Positions 44,915 to 56,737 of a stretch of 64,000 nt of DNA are shown here, piece by piece. The position numbers were made by a program, and so were the translations under genes. The DNA is from Ovis canadensis (taxonomy: Eukaryota > Chordata > Mammalia > Artiodactyla > Bovidae). The notes beneath the pieces were generated by a model. That model was not told where the DNA came from, searched no databases, and was given only the letters and a program-made list of their open reading frames with translations. The stretch lies in assembly GCF_042477335.2 (NCBI RefSeq), contig NC_091247.1, positions 225,208,001 through 225,272,000 on the forward strand, given 5' to 3'. Each line of letters begins with the position of its first letter. Within the stretch, counting starts at the first letter, position 1.

Positions 44915-45202
44915 TTAATTTTTTTCTTTTATTTATTGATTTTGGCTGCACTGGGTCTTTACTTTGCACATGGACTTTGCCTAGTTGAGGTGAATGGGAG
45001 CTACTCTTCGGTGTGGTGCTCAGGCTTTTCCTTGCAGCAGCTTCTTTTGCTGCAGAGCATGAAGGGAAAGCTGGCTTCAGTAGTTGTGGCACGCTGGCTT
45101 AGTTGCCCCGGGACAATTGGAATCTTCCTGGAGCAGGGATCAAACCCGTGTCCCCCGTGTTGGCAGGAAGATCCTTAACCATTGGACCACCAGGGAAGTC
45201 CT
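44915..45202 (-). mobile_element. Long CHR-type SINE
   Basis: Antisense: T-rich tail, 'ttggctgcactgggtcttta', 'gctggcttagttgccccggg' and head 'accattggaccaccagggaa'. Confidence 0.82.
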
Positions 45203-45294
45203 CCTTCAGGCTTTGTACTTGGAAAAATGTCAACTGTACAGAGAAGTTGCAAGAACAGTATGATGAACTGTCAGATTCACCAACTGTTATTACA

Positions 45295-45735
45295 TGGTTT
45301 TTCCAGTAGTCGTGTATGGATGTGAGAGTTGGTCCAAAAGAAGACTGATCGCCAGAGAATCAATGCTTTCAAACTGTGGTGCTGGAGAAGACTCTTTAGA
45401 GTCCCTTGGACTGCAAGGAGATCAAACCAGTCCACTCTAAAGGAAATCAACCCTGAATGTTCATTGGAAGGACTGATGCTGAAGCTGAAATTCCAATACT
45501 TTGGCCATTTGGTTCGAAGATCTGACTCAGTGGAAAAGATCCTGATGCTGAGAAAGATTGAGGGCAGGAAAAGAAAGGGGTGACAGATAAGATGGTTGGA
45601 TGCCATCACTGACTCAATGGATATGAATTTGAGTGAACCCTGGGAGATAGTGGCAGACAGAGGAGCCTGGTGTGCTACAGCTTACAGGGTCAAAAAGAGT
45701 TGGGCACAGCTTAGCAACTGAATGACAACAACAAC
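45295..45735 (+). mobile_element. BovB LINE 3' fragment
   Basis: Includes the ORF2 C-terminal segment ([20 protein letters not shown] over 45329-45583) broken by a stop (ggggtgacagata). It ends in ttagcaactgaatgac and then (AAC)n. A diverged, older copy. Confidence 0.88.
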
Positions 45736-46258
45736 ATCATCTGACGTCTTCCTTCTTTCTTCCCTGTCTATCTGTTTGTTTTGGCTGAACCATGGAGAGT
45801 TAGCTGCAGACAAATGGCCCTTCACCTCTGAACCGTTCACCATGCTTCTCCCAAGAACGAGGCCATTCTCCTACATACCACTATGCAAGCATCAAATTCA
45901 GGGAATGTAACACTGAAACAGCGCAGATATCTTATCTCCAGTCTGCATTCCACTCGTCCCAGTTGCTCCGTATTGTCCTTTCAGGCCATTGTTTTTTCTG
46001 GCCCAGGCTCTAACTGCAGGTCAGGCTTGGCAAGTTTACTTGGCAGGTGTCTTTAGCCTCCTTTAACCAGCAGACAGATTGGATCACAGGGCAGGCGATG
46101 GCTCTGTTGGCGCCTGCCTGGTCTCCCTATTGTAAAAGTAACTTTCCCTTTGATGCTGTATGAATGTCCTAATTCCCAACAAACTTCCATCCAATGGTTT
46201 TAGCATCCGTTGATGGTCTTTGTCTGAAACAATTCTCATCAAGGTGGTTTAATTGGTT
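45736..46258. other. Intergenic DNA, no recognised feature
   Basis: Unique-looking sequence between a BovB and a Bov-tA; no gene seen. Confidence 0.45.
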
Positions 46259-46266
46259 TACAAGGT

Positions 46267-46476
46267 TGTCGTTTAGTCGCCAAATCATGTCCGACTCTTT
46301 TTGACCCCATGGACTGTAGCCCACCAGGCTTCTCTGTCCATGGGATTCTCAGGCAAGAATACTGGAGTGGGTTGCCATTTCCTCCTCTAGGGGATCTTCC
46401 CTACCCACGGATCGAACCCACGACTCCTGCTTGGCAGATGGATTCTTGACCACTAAGCCACCTAGGAAGCCAGGTC
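46267..46476 (-). mobile_element. Bov-tA SINE with TSD
   Basis: Antisense copy with an 8-bp flanking duplication tacaaggt (46259-46266 and 46477-46484). Confidence 0.92.
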
Positions 46477-46484
46477 TACAAGGT

Positions 46485-47013
46485 ACTTTGCGCGGGGTCG
46501 GGGGGAAGACCTTTGTCTTAGTTATTCCTCAAGGCCCTTCAGTGATTCAAAGAATAGAAACTCCCACAAGCCTGTTTGCCTTTAGGGTAGGCTGAGAATC
46601 CCCTGCCTACTCAAGTCTCAGATCCCTGGGAGAAGCGGGGGAATAGGGCAGAGAAACCATGAGTTTCTTTTTGTATAGAAGGAACCTTTTATATAGGAGG
46701 AAACTAGGTCCAGAGAGAGGAGAGAAGTGGGAAGCTGTGGAATAATTCCTCCCAAGAGTCTCTGGGTTCCCGTCCATTCCATGGACCAGGGCAAGAGTCT
46801 GGAAAGGAGGCTTTCAGGCCAACTGCGGGCAGAGCATCAGGGTCCAGGTTGGAACTATCCAACCCCTGCCAGCCCCCTTGGTCTCTGTTACCTATGTAGG
46901 ACCTAGGTTGTCAGATTTGGCAAATAAAATTTCAGGATGCCCAGTTAGATTTGAATTTCAGTGACAAGATGAGTCATTTTTTGGTTCAAGTATTCCAAGA
47001 TATTGCACTTATA
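46485..47013. other. Intergenic DNA, no recognised feature
   Basis: No gene or young repeat was recognised in this stretch of about 530 bp. Confidence 0.4.
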
Positions 47014-47235
47014 CGTGAAGTGAAAGTCGCTGTCATGTCTGACTCGTTTGAGACCCCCGTGGACCGCAGCCCACCAGGCTCCTCTGTCCATGGGATTCTC
47101 CAGGAAAGAATACTGGAGTGGGTTGCCATTTCCTCCTCCAGGGGATCTTCCTGACCCAGGGATCAAACCTGAGTCTCTTATGTCTCCTGCATTGGCAGGC
47201 GGGTTCTTTACCGCTAGCACCACCTGGGAATTCTT
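47014..47235 (-). mobile_element. Bov-tA SINE
   Basis: Antisense, full-length copy (gtgaaagtcgctgtcatgtc to ctagcaccacctgggaattc). It faces a plus-strand Bov-tA 200 bp away, forming an inverted pair. Confidence 0.9.
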
Positions 47236-47438
47236 AAACATACCTATACATACCTATGCACTTAAACATACCTATATTAAAAAAAATTAAACTAAAACCT
47301 CAAGATGTCCAGGGTGTGTGGACTAACATTAGGGTTGCCAGGTAAAATATGGGACACAGTTCAAATTTAATTTCAAAGAAACAGTGAATAATTTTTTCAC
47401 CCGGGTATGGGGAATTTAAAAAACATATGGCCCATATG

Positions 47439-47652
47439 AGGGCTTTCCTGGTGGCTCAGAGGTTAAAGCGTCTGCCTCCAATGCCGGAGACCAGGGTTCG
47501 ATCCCTGGGTCGGGAAGATCCCCTGGAGAAGGAAATGGCAACCCACTCCAGTATTCTTGCCTGGAGAATCCCATGGACGGAGAAGCCTGGTGGGCTGCAG
47601 TCCACTGGGTCACAAAGAGTCGGACACGACTGAGTGACTTTACTCACTTACT
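47439..47652 (+). mobile_element. Bov-tA SINE with 13-bp TSD
   Basis: Near-consensus copy between duplications tatggcccatatg at 47426-47438 and 47653-47665. It inserted immediately beside the head of a CHR SINE. Low divergence suggests a young insertion. Confidence 0.94.
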
Positions 47653-47665
47653 TATGGCCCATATG

Positions 47666-47800
47666 GGACTTCCCATGTGGTCCAGTGGTTAAAACTCCAG
47701 GCTTCCGCTGCAGGGGGCATGGGTTGACCCCTGGATGGGGAAGTAAGGTTCCACATGCTGGGTGAAATGGCCACATAAATAAATAAATAAATACTGTATG
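47666..47800 (+). mobile_element. CHR-type SINE
   Basis: Head ggacttcccatgtggtccag directly follows the Bov-tA target duplication. Tail (AAAT)n at 47777-47792. Confidence 0.85.
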
Positions 47801-47807
47801 GCACTTA

Positions 47808-47878
47808 GAGCTGATTCACTTAGTTACACAGCAGAAACTAACACAACATTGTAAAGCAACAATACCTCAATTTAAAAA
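47808..47878 (+). mobile_element. L1 3' end
   Basis: 'acacagcagaaactaacaca' and 'acattgtaaagcaacaatac' match the cetartiodactyl L1 3' UTR terminus, followed by an (AAAG)n tail. Confidence 0.75.
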
Positions 47879-47931
47879 GAAAGAAAGAAAGAAAATCATC
47901 AGGAAGAAATCAGAGTCAAAAGCACTTTCAA

Positions 47932-48148
47932 GGAACCTCCCCAGCGGCCCAGTGATTAGGAATCTGCCTTGAAATGCAGGAGACGCATGTTCAATCCCTG
48001 GTCGGGGAACCAAGATTCCACATTTTGTGAAGGAGCAAGCCTGCTTGCCACAACTGCTCAGTCCACATGCTGCAATGAAAGATCCCACCTGCTGTAACTA
48101 AGACCCAAGAAAGCCAAATAAATTTATTTTCCTTTAAAAAAAAAAAAA
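47932..48148 (+). mobile_element. CHR-type SINE with poly(A)
   Basis: Diverged head (aacctccccagcggcccagt), B box gttcaatccctggtcggg and extended body, ending in an A13 tail near 48147. Confidence 0.83.
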
Positions 48149-48984
48149 GGCAGCACTTTCAAAAGGGGCAGAAGGTGATCTCATAAATTTTGGTAAAATA
48201 AATAAGTAAATTTAAAAAATGTATAGCATTTGTTACCACTTGTAGGAAATGAGGCAGGTAAAGTCAGTGGGGGCCTTGAATGCTGGGCTGAGCTGCGCTT
48301 CTGATAGTAGCTGACAGCTTGGAAAGAAAGGATGAAACCTTGGAGGTCCATTGCCAAACAGTTCTAGAAAGTTCTCTGACTATGGAGCATGGGCAGAGGG
48401 GAGCAAAACTAAAGTCCAGGGACCAGTCAGGGGAGACTGCAGTGGCTGGCGACATGCTGTGAGGCCCAGGCCAGTGGCCAGTGGATGCAGAGAACACTCA
48501 GGAGGCAGGACTGATGGGGCCTGGGGTCCCCCAGCTGGGGCGAGTAGGCAGGAGGCATCTGGCCTGGCATGCTAAGGGGACAAGTTTTGGGGGGACTTTG
48601 GGAGGGGCGGGGAAAGTCTGAGAGGCAGTAGAGACCAGAATCTGAAGTTCAGAAGGAGGAGAGAGTGGCCCTGCGGCAGGGAAGGAGGGACACGGAGCTA
48701 GCGCAGGTGGTGGACGGTGGAGTGACTGCCCAGGAAGCATTTCTGCCCAAAGTGTTCCCCTGCCACGTTTCTGCAATGGGAGGAGCTGGCTGGACCTAAG
48801 GGCCCTGGGAGAGGAGGGCTGTGTCTCCTGGCTCCTGGAGGCGGGAGCGGGTGCAGCCAGAACCAGCCTCACAACCCGCCTATCTGCACTCAGAGCTGAG
48901 TGCCTGGAGAGACCAGTGAGATGATATGTTGGGAGCTGATGTTATTAATCCCCTTGCGCATTTCGCAATCCGAAGAGAACGTGG
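48149..48984. other. Intergenic DNA, no recognised gene
   Basis: GC-rich unique DNA. No coding exon recognised on either strand. Confidence 0.4.
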
Positions 48985-49082
48985 GGGCTCAGTCGCTCAG
49001 TCGTGTCCAACTCTTTGCCACCCCAGGGACTGTAGCCCCGCAGGCTCCTCTGTCCATGGAGAGAGGTTTTTTTTTTTTTTTA
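48985..49082 (-). mobile_element. Bov-tA SINE, 3' end plus T tract
   Basis: Antisense 3' portion (ggctcagtcgctcagtcgtg to ctcctctgtccatgg), ending abruptly at a T16 run (about 49067-49082). Confidence 0.8.
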
Positions 49083-49754
49083 AAGATGGAAGGAGCAGCA
49101 GGGACTGGAATCGCTTTTTAGCCAGTGACCCAGGCTTTACTGGTAGAATTAATCACCTGTTCAGGCTGCGAACAGGCTTCAGCAGGGAGGGGGCGCTGGG
49201 ACCGGAAGGCGGCTCTGGTGTCACCAAGTCTGTCCTGCGGAGGCCTTTCTGGAAGCCGCACAGTCTGCTCTGGTGCAGTCCCTGTGCCAGCGGAGCTGGA
49301 ATGTTGATGCAACAGGAACTGGTGCCCTGCGTGTGCTGTGGCAACCGCGCCAAGTTCTCCAGAGGTATTCACAGCACAGGCCCCGCCGGCAGGGTCCCAA
49401 ACCCCACAGAGCCAGTGGCATCTGGTCAGCACCCCTGGACCAGCGAGGCTGAGAGTGAGTCATCAGGGCATCCCTTCTCCATCTTACAGAGAAGAGGCCG
49501 TGGCTCAGAGAGGGAAGAGCCTGGCCCGATGTCACAAACCTGGCGAGGGTTGGGAATGGAGTTTGAACCCAAGTCTATTGGCTTCTGAAGCTCAGTTCTC
49601 CCCACAGCCTCCCGCCCCTGGAATCAGGCATCTGTATTCCTATTCCCTGCTGGCTTGAGCCATCTTCCAGAGAAGGGCAGAGGCTGACTAGGGGTTGCGG
49701 GGTCTGTGTTACTTCCTCCAAAGCTTGCCTTCTCCGTATCAGAGATTTTCAAAT

Positions 49755-49850
49755 CTTGACTCTTGCTGTGTGACCTTGGGCAAATTCCTCTCCCTTCTGG
49801 GCCTTACAGTTTTATCGGCTGTAAAGTGAGGGATTATCTAAAATCTAGTA
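49755..49850 (+). repeat. MIR fragment
   Basis: 'ctgtgtgaccttgggcaaat' and 'cctctcccttctgggcctta' are the MIR core; related decayed MIR sequence recurs at about 50150-50290. Confidence 0.7.
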
Positions 49851-50527
49851 GAATCCGATAGAGCAAAGGTTGCAAATTGTTGGCTGAAGGTCGGCATCCT
49901 GCCCACATAAGAGTCTGCTCTGGGTTTGAGCTTCATTTGAGTCAATTGCCAAGTTAGGATTTCTGGCTTCTTGTGACAAATCTGAGGCTCCTGCCACACC
50001 AGCTCCCAGCTGCAGGCCTTGCAAGTGCTGGGGTCGCAACCTCTGGTGCAGCTGATTCTAAGATCCTCCCGAAGTGCTCCCACAGTGTAATTTCCATACT
50101 CTTTGCTTCCGGGGAACCGGGGGAGATGGGTTCTAGGCACGGCTCAGCTCCTAATCAGCTGTCTGATCTTGAGCCAGTCAGCAGCCCTCTCCAGGCCGTA
50201 ACTGTAAACAGGGGTGACACACCCATCTCAGAAGTCTATGGGAAGGGTGAACTGAGGTCAACCCGCTTTACAAAACAAGTTCTATCGACAGGTGGAAACT
50301 AGAAGCATCATTACCTGAGTGTTTATGTTATGCTGAACACTAGGCTGAAGAATCCCAACTGAATGAGGCTTCATCCCCTGAGAGACACAGAAGGACCGAG
50401 CTGAGAACAGTGGGGAGGAACCCTGGGTCTGGGTCTTTCACTTATGAGTGAAATCAAGGGAGACCTCATCAAGGAGGTGACATTGAGCTGCTGCCACCAG
50501 ATTCATTCATTCATTTCTCATATCTTT

Positions 50528-50652
50528 TTTTGAGTGCGGGGAGCTATACTGTGTGGCTTACAGGATCTTAGTTCCCAATCAGAGATTGAACCCGTGCCTT
50601 CGGCAGCAAAAGCGTGGAGCTTTTGGGCCACTGGACTATCAGGGAGTTCCCT
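50528..50652 (-). mobile_element. CHR-type SINE
   Basis: Antisense: 'ggatcttagttcccaatcag', 'attgaacccgtgccttcgg' and 'ccactggactatcagggagt'. Confidence 0.83.
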
Positions 50653-50669
50653 CCTTCCCCGTATCTTTA

Positions 50670-51010
50670 CTGTGTCCCTTCTCTGTTTCAGGCACTATTC
50701 TAGGTGCTGGAGCAGTGAACAAGACAGACAAAAGTGCCTTGGAAGAGCTGACATTGGTGGTAGGTGGAGAGTAAATAAAAAATAAGTTTTAAAAATAGAC
50801 ATGTGACTTCACTGGGAAAAGGAACAGCAGACCAGAGTCACAGGTAGTAGCAGGAGAGTTGCTGTTTTATTTAGGAGCCAGGGAGGCCTTCCAGAGGTGA
50901 TGCTATTAAAGCAGAGACCTGCAGGAATTCAACAAGTAAGCCCTGTGGATAAAGGGGGAAAGAGCATTCCACACAGTGAGAGCAGCAAGTGCAAAGGCCC
51001 TGAGGCGGGA
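50670..51010 (+). repeat. L2 LINE fragment
   Basis: 'aggcactattctaggtgctg', 'gcagtgaacaagacagacaa' and 'gcaagtgcaaaggccctgag' follow the L2 3' region in order. Confidence 0.65.
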
Positions 51011-51424
51011 GGGTGCTTGGCTCCTTTAAGAAGCAGCAATGATGTCAGTTTGTTCCTTGACTGTGAGGCCACTTTGATCACTTGCCCAGCCATGTCTACT
51101 AGGCTTCTCCCTATAAAGGTCTTTTTTCCCCCCTTCTTTGTATTTAATGTCATCCATGGAGTGGTCTTTTGAGACAGTGATTACATGATTTGACTCAATT
51201 CTCGTAGCAGCCCTAAAGCAGTTTTAAAACGTATCTGTAAATTCTTTGATTTTCCATCCGTTGATAGATGGGAGTGTGTCCCCTCCCCTTGAATCTGGGT
51301 TCTGTGACTTCTCGACCAATCGAAGCTCTGTTGACTGAGTGACATGCTGCCGTTTGGGTGGGGGCCAGACCATAAGAGATTGGTGGCTTCCACTTCCAGT
51401 CTTTTGGGATGCTTGCTCTTTTTT

Positions 51425-51640
51425 CAGATTCTTATCGCGGTTACTTGGTTTACAGCTTTGTGTTCGTTTCAGGTGCGCAGCAAAGTGAGTCTGTTATGCG
51501 TACACATACGTGCACTTTTTTTAAGATTCTTTTCCCATATAGACTATTACAGAGTATTGAGTAGAGTTTCCTGCGTTATACAGTAGGTCCTGATTAATTA
51601 TAAGTTTTATATATAATCATGTGTTTCTGTCAATCCCAAT
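51425..51640 (-). mobile_element. L1 3' UTR fragment
   Basis: 'ggtttacagctttgtgttcg', 'tttcaggtgcgcagcaaagt' and 'tatacagtaggtcctgatta' read as the antisense of the ruminant L1 3' UTR. Confidence 0.7.
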
Positions 51641-51969
51641 CTTCCAATGTATCCCTCCACCCCTGCCACCACCCCTCGGGAGCTAGCTCTTGAAACCCAG
51701 CCTCCCTGCTGTGAGGAAGCCCAAGCAGTCCATAGAGAGGTCCTTGTGGAGAAGAACTGAGGTCTCTGACCCTCAGCTCAGCTGAGCTCCCCAGCCAACA
51801 GTCAATAGCTATTTGCCAATTTGCCAGCCGTGTGAGTGTGTCATCCCGGAAGCAGGACCTCCAGCCCCCGCCCCCCAACCCCCGCTGACACCTGGGGAGC
51901 AGATGAGCCGCCCCCCACAAGCCCTGCTCAAATTTCACATCCATAAGCAAATTAAAAGACTATTGTTGT

Positions 51970-52240
51970 TGGGCTTCCCCGGTGGCTCAGCGGTAAAGAC
52001 GCCAGCGCCAGTGCAAGAGACACGGGTTTGAGCTCTGATCCGCGAAGACCCCATATGCTAAGCCCACGGGCCACAACTCCTGAAGCCTGTGCACCTACAG
52101 CCCACCATCCGAAGCAAGAGAAGCCATCGGCATGAGAAGCCTGGAGGCTGCAGTGAGGAGTAGCCCCTGCTTGCTGCGACTAGAGACTGACCACACACAG
52201 CAGCAAAGACCCAGCACAGCCAAATACAAGCAGTCAGTAA
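51970..52240 (+). mobile_element. SINE with Bov-tA-type head and CHR-type long body
   Basis: Begins ttgggcttccccggtggctc, the Bov-tA head, but continues into the long CHR body (gccacaactcctgaagcctg, agcaaagacccagcacagcc) rather than the BovA body. Confidence 0.78.
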
Positions 52241-53196
52241 ATTAAAAAACCAAAGACCACTGTGATTTTGTGCAAACCAAGGGGGAAGGGGGCCAGCCCC
52301 CGGTGCCAGGCACTTTGCCTGTGTGGAGAGACAGGATCCGAGACGTCAATCGGGGCTCTGCTTTATCTCATTTCCCCTGCATTTTTCTCCTTCCCTTTTC
52401 ATGTGCTCACTGCCCCAGCAGAAAGGCCGGGAGAGCGGAAAGCCAGCAGTCTGGGCCAGGGGGAGGGTTCCTGGCATGCACAGGGCTCCCTGAGGACACG
52501 TGGAGGAGAGAAGGCTCCCAACCCTGCTTGGAGAGATGGACCCAGGGCTGCACCAAGAGGGGAGAGGCTAAAGGCCGAGGGGTCTGCGTCCAGCACTAGT
52601 GCCGGCCCACGGGACGCCTTGTGTGAGTTAGGGAAAGGCACCTCTTTGGGAGAGGCCCCCACCTCGGCCCCACGCTGCGATCCAGGGCTTGGTGAGTGAC
52701 CACACTGGGTGTCGAGCTGGGTGTCCACTCGCACCTCTACTGGGTTCCTGCACAACAAGACAAGATGGTTCTGCCTGCACCTGCTTCCCGGTGGGCTATA
52801 TTGCCATAGCACAGGGGTCCTCCCGGTGTTCATGGGCCACTGGGGGCCAGGCAGTCTTCCAGAGAAGCCTCTGGGGCACACAGGGGTGGGGGAGAAGCAA
52901 AGAGCTGCTTGGTTTCAGCCCCGCATGCTGATTTGTGAAGACACATGACTAGCAGAAGCCTCTGAGGACTGGTGACCGAGGCTAGGCCCACCCAACTCCT
53001 CATCAAACTTCCTCCCTCCCTTTCTTCCTTTCTTATCTTCTTTCAGATTGTTAAACCTTTGCTTACTGGGAGCTCTGTCAGTTAGTTGGTCCATGTCCCT
53101 TTAACACAGTATACGTGTGTGTATGTGTGTGAGTCTTTCCGAAGTTTCTGGCATTACAAAATGCTCCAGGCTCATTCTGCATAAGAAAGAAGAAAT
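52241..53196. other. Intergenic DNA, no recognised gene
   Basis: GC-rich, then CT-rich near 53010-53045. No gene or recognisable family member. Confidence 0.4.
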
Positions 53197-53399
53197 TCAG
53201 TGCTAAGTTGTGTCCAACTCTTGCAGTCCCATAAACTGTAGCCTGCCAGGCACCTCTGTCCTTGGGATTCTCCAGGCAAGAATACCAGAGTGGGTTGCCA
53301 TTTCCTTCTCCAGGGGAACCTCCCTACCCAAGAATTGAACCCAGGTCTCCCGCGTTGCAGGCAGATGCTTTGCCGACACAGGAGCTACACAGGAAGCCC
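53197..53399 (-). mobile_element. Bov-tA SINE
   Basis: Antisense copy (cagtgctaagttgtgtccaa to ggagctacacaggaagccc). Confidence 0.88.
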
Positions 53400-53514
53400 A
53401 GACAAGTCCAGACATTCTGTATAATCCCTGCCCTAGTTCTAGAATCAGGCATTTCTCCAAGGAGACCAGGTTCCTTTTATTGGAGAATGGCATTAGAAGC
53501 CAAGATCTGGCTGC

Positions 53515-54212
53515 ATGATACTCCATTGTATGGATAAATACATCCATCCATCTATTTATGGATATTTGGGCTGTTTTCCACTCATTGGCTATTATGAGTA
53601 ATGCTACTATGAGCAGCATCTGTGTACAGATTTGTGTACAAATTTGTGTGTGGGCATGTTTTCATTTCCCCTGGTGGCATACCTAGGGGCAGAATTCCTG
53701 GGTCATATAATTCTGGGTTTATCTTACTGAGGAGCCACCAGTTAGCTAAAGCAGCTGCACCATTTTCCACAACCACCAGCAGTGTAGGAGGGTTCCAATT
53801 TCTCCATCTTCTCACCAATGCTTGTTATCATCTGTCTTTTCGATTATAGCCATGCTAGTGGGTGTGATGTGGTATTGACTTGTATTTCCCTAAGAGCTGA
53901 TGATCTCAAGGGCATCTTTTTATATGCTTGTTGGACTTCTGTGTACCTCGGAGAAATGTCCATTCAGACCCTATGGGTGGTGTTAGTTGCTAAGTCGTGT
54001 CTGACTCTTTGCAACCCCACAGACTATAGCCCGCCAGGCTCCTCTCTCCATGAGATTCTCCAGACAAGAATACTGGAGTGGGTAGCCATTTCCTTCTCCA
54101 GAGAATCTTCCCAGCCCAGGGACTGAACCTGGGTCTCTTGCATTGGAGGCAGATTTTTTGCCACATGAGCTACAGAGAATTGCCCACTGTTAATTGGGTT
54201 GTCTTAGTCACT
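53515..54212 (-). mobile_element. L1 3' UTR fragment with nested Bov-tA
   Basis: Antisense L1 3' end: 'atactccattgtatggataa', 'ccattttccacaaccaccag' and 'gttggacttctgtgtacctc'. It is interrupted by a Bov-tA and resumes with 'ctgttaattgggttgtctta' at 54187. Confidence 0.85.
53974..54183 (-). mobile_element. Bov-tA SINE nested in L1
   Basis: Antisense, full-length copy (gtgttagttgctaagtcgtg to catgagctacagagaattgc) splitting the L1 3' UTR, so it is younger than that L1. Confidence 0.9.
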
Positions 54213-54817
54213 GCTTTTGGGCGCCCCTTCATTTTGGGGCCTGAGGAGACAGCCTCTCTGGCTTCACCCAGTCCTGATCTTAGTTTTAAAGAAATGAATG
54301 GGGGGCAGTGGACTTTAGTGAGGGGGCGTGTTATCAATTCCCAGAAGTTTTGCTTATCAGATGTACGATGAGAATGTGGCAGCCACAGGGATGAGGCGTC
54401 CCAACTCCGGCGGGGTTGGATGCCCTGGTGGGTGTGGGGGTCGGGAGCACTGGAGGGCTTGCTTGGCCCCTAGAAAAGGAGTGGGAACTATCAGGGTATC
54501 TGGGCTTGAAGAGCTGACATAAAACAGGCACAACCTGCTCGCTTCTCCGACACCCCTGTCCCTCCATGCCTGCAGGAGCCTTGCTCTGCGCCTCCCCAGG
54601 TCACCCCCAGCTGAGCCAGCTCCAGGGTGTTTATCCCCAAACCGGTTTGTGCCTGTTGCGTCCTTTCTACTGTAACCCTTCAAGTAATACAGTGTTACAT
54701 AAGCTGCTGAAACTTGAGGGCTAACAGAAGAATTGTGGGAGTTTCTGTGAAAACGAACTTGAATCCCATGTAAAAGTTTGATATAGGCAACTTGCTTAAA
54801 AGGTTTCCACAGGACGG
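54213..54817. other. Intergenic DNA, no recognised gene
   Basis: Unique-looking; no coding exon or repeat recognised. Confidence 0.4.
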
Positions 54818-54932
54818 GAACCTCCCTCCTGGCCCAGTGGTTAAGACTCCATGCTTCCACTGCAGAGGGCGTGGGTTCGAACCCTGCTTGGGGAATGAAG
54901 ACACTGTACGGTGCAGCCGAATAAAAAAACCA
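54818..54932 (+). mobile_element. CHR-type SINE
   Basis: 'gaacctccctcctggcccag', 'gggcgtgggttcgaaccctg' and 'ctgtacggtgcagccgaata', then an A-rich tail. Confidence 0.85.
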
Positions 54933-55057
54933 AAACCCTGCAAATTAGGTGGGTGAAATGACTGCTTAATTCTGCACTCGGATGGCTTCTCAAATCTCTG
55001 AAGATTCGAGCTCTCCCTGGGAGCCAAGCCCGGAAGCCCCAGATACGGCCTGGTGGG

Positions 55058-55268
55058 GGTTATTGTTTAGTCGCTCAGTCGTGTCTGACCCTTTTGCAAC
55101 CCCACGGACTGTAGCCCGCCAGGCACCTCTGTCCGTGGGATTTCCCAGACAAGAATAGTGGAATGGGTTATCGTTTCCTTCTCTAGGGGAGTTTCCTGAC
55201 CCAGGGATTGAACCCGCATCTCCTCCGCTGGCAGGCAGATTCTCGGCCACGGAGTCACCAGGGAGGCC
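55058..55268 (-). mobile_element. Bov-tA SINE
   Basis: Antisense, full length (tattgtttagtcgctcagtc to cggagtcaccagggaggccc). Confidence 0.9.
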
Positions 55269-55788
55269 CACTGGGTGGGGATGGGTTAGGGCAAAAGCAA
55301 GGGCCTGTTTCCAGGCAGCAGCTCCAACCTCCAGAGACGTCTGGGCTCCTCATCAGCAAATTCTGAGGGGATGTCCTCTCACAGCAGTTAAGGCAAGCTG
55401 CTTAAGGCACGCATGCGCCTCTGAGTCCACGAGCTCCTTCACTAACTGACCATACCTGTCCCACCAGGGAGAAGAGGGAGCCTGACCACATGACGGCATC
55501 CTGTGTGGGGAGATGGACGGGAGACACCCAAGGTCCGGGAGAGGGGAGGAGCTCGGCGAGGGCCGGGCTTCAGTCTCAGCTTGCCTACCATGGCCCTGGG
55601 CCCCCACTGCAGCCCTGGGCGGGCTCCAGGCAGAGTTAACAGCCCCATTTCCCGGAGGCCATGACATGCCCACAGCGGGGCAGAAGTGGCCCCACGGCCA
55701 GTGTGTGGACTGGATTTCGGGGCTCTTTATGCTTCTGGGTCTGGCCCCAAGCCCGTGGGGACAAGCAGGGCATAAAGAAATGAGTCCA

Positions 55789-56052
55789 GGCTTTCCTGGT
55801 GGTCCAGTGGTTGAGAATCCACCTGCCGGTACAGAGGGCATGGGTTCGATTCCTGGTCCGGGAGGATCCCACCTAACTAAGCCCATGCGCCACTACTGAG
55901 CCCAAGGGCTGCAGCTACTGGAGCCCGCTTACCCACAGCCCAGGCCACCGTCGCACCGCGACGAAGAGCAGACCCTACTCGCCACAACTAGAGAAAGCCC
56001 GTGCGCAGCCCAACCAAAAATAAATATATAACGAAATAAAATTTTTAAAAAA
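55789..56052 (+). mobile_element. Long CHR-type SINE
   Basis: Head aggctttcctggtggtccag, long body (aactaagcccatgcgccact, ctcgccacaactagagaaag) and an A/T-rich tail. Confidence 0.86.
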
Positions 56053-56737
56053 ATTTAGAAATGAGTCTAGAGAAAGCCCAGGGGTTTGGGTCCCCCAGGA
56101 CATGGTCTCCAGGATTCAGAGCCTCAGTACAGCTGGGGCTTGGGCACAGGAAAGAACTCAGGTCTGGCGTCCAACAGACCCGGCTTCAAGGCCCGCCCTC
56201 TCCACGCACTGGCTGCGCGGCCAGGCTGGAGTCTGTTTCCCCCACTGCAGCACGGAGACAATGATACACACGCATCCTCTGTGGGACACACCTCTCTCGT
56301 GGGTCTGTGCTCCCTCCTCCACCAGGGGTACCTCTCAGGAGCCCAGCGCTTTGGTAACAGAACTGCTGCTCAGGCCCTCGACGCCCCAGGGCTTTGCCAT
56401 CCCAGCCCCCAAGCCTAGGCACCAGCCAAGGTGCGGGCCCCTGGCACCATGAGAAGGGGCCCAGGCTCTGGGATGCCAGGTGTGGCCGTGGGGGAGAGAG
56501 GGGAGCACACTCCCACCCGAAGGACTCTCACTGTCAGTCACTTCCCCGCTCCGGGCCTCAGTCTCCTCATCCGTGCAAGGGGATGACACCACCTACCTGG
56601 TGGTTGGGAGGCTCAGAAGAGCATGCCTTGGGTGTCCCAAACCCCAGCCATCCCAGGGCTGGTGACAGGTTTGCTCCCTTGAGCTCCACCTCCTCTGTTA
56701 AGTCCTTAAATCCATTCGCTTTTTTCCTTCATGGCAT
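56053..56737. other. Intergenic DNA with MIR-like traces
   Basis: Weak MIR similarity at 56510-56600 ('cactccgggcctcagtctcc', 'tcatccgtgcaaggggatg'). No gene. Confidence 0.4.
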
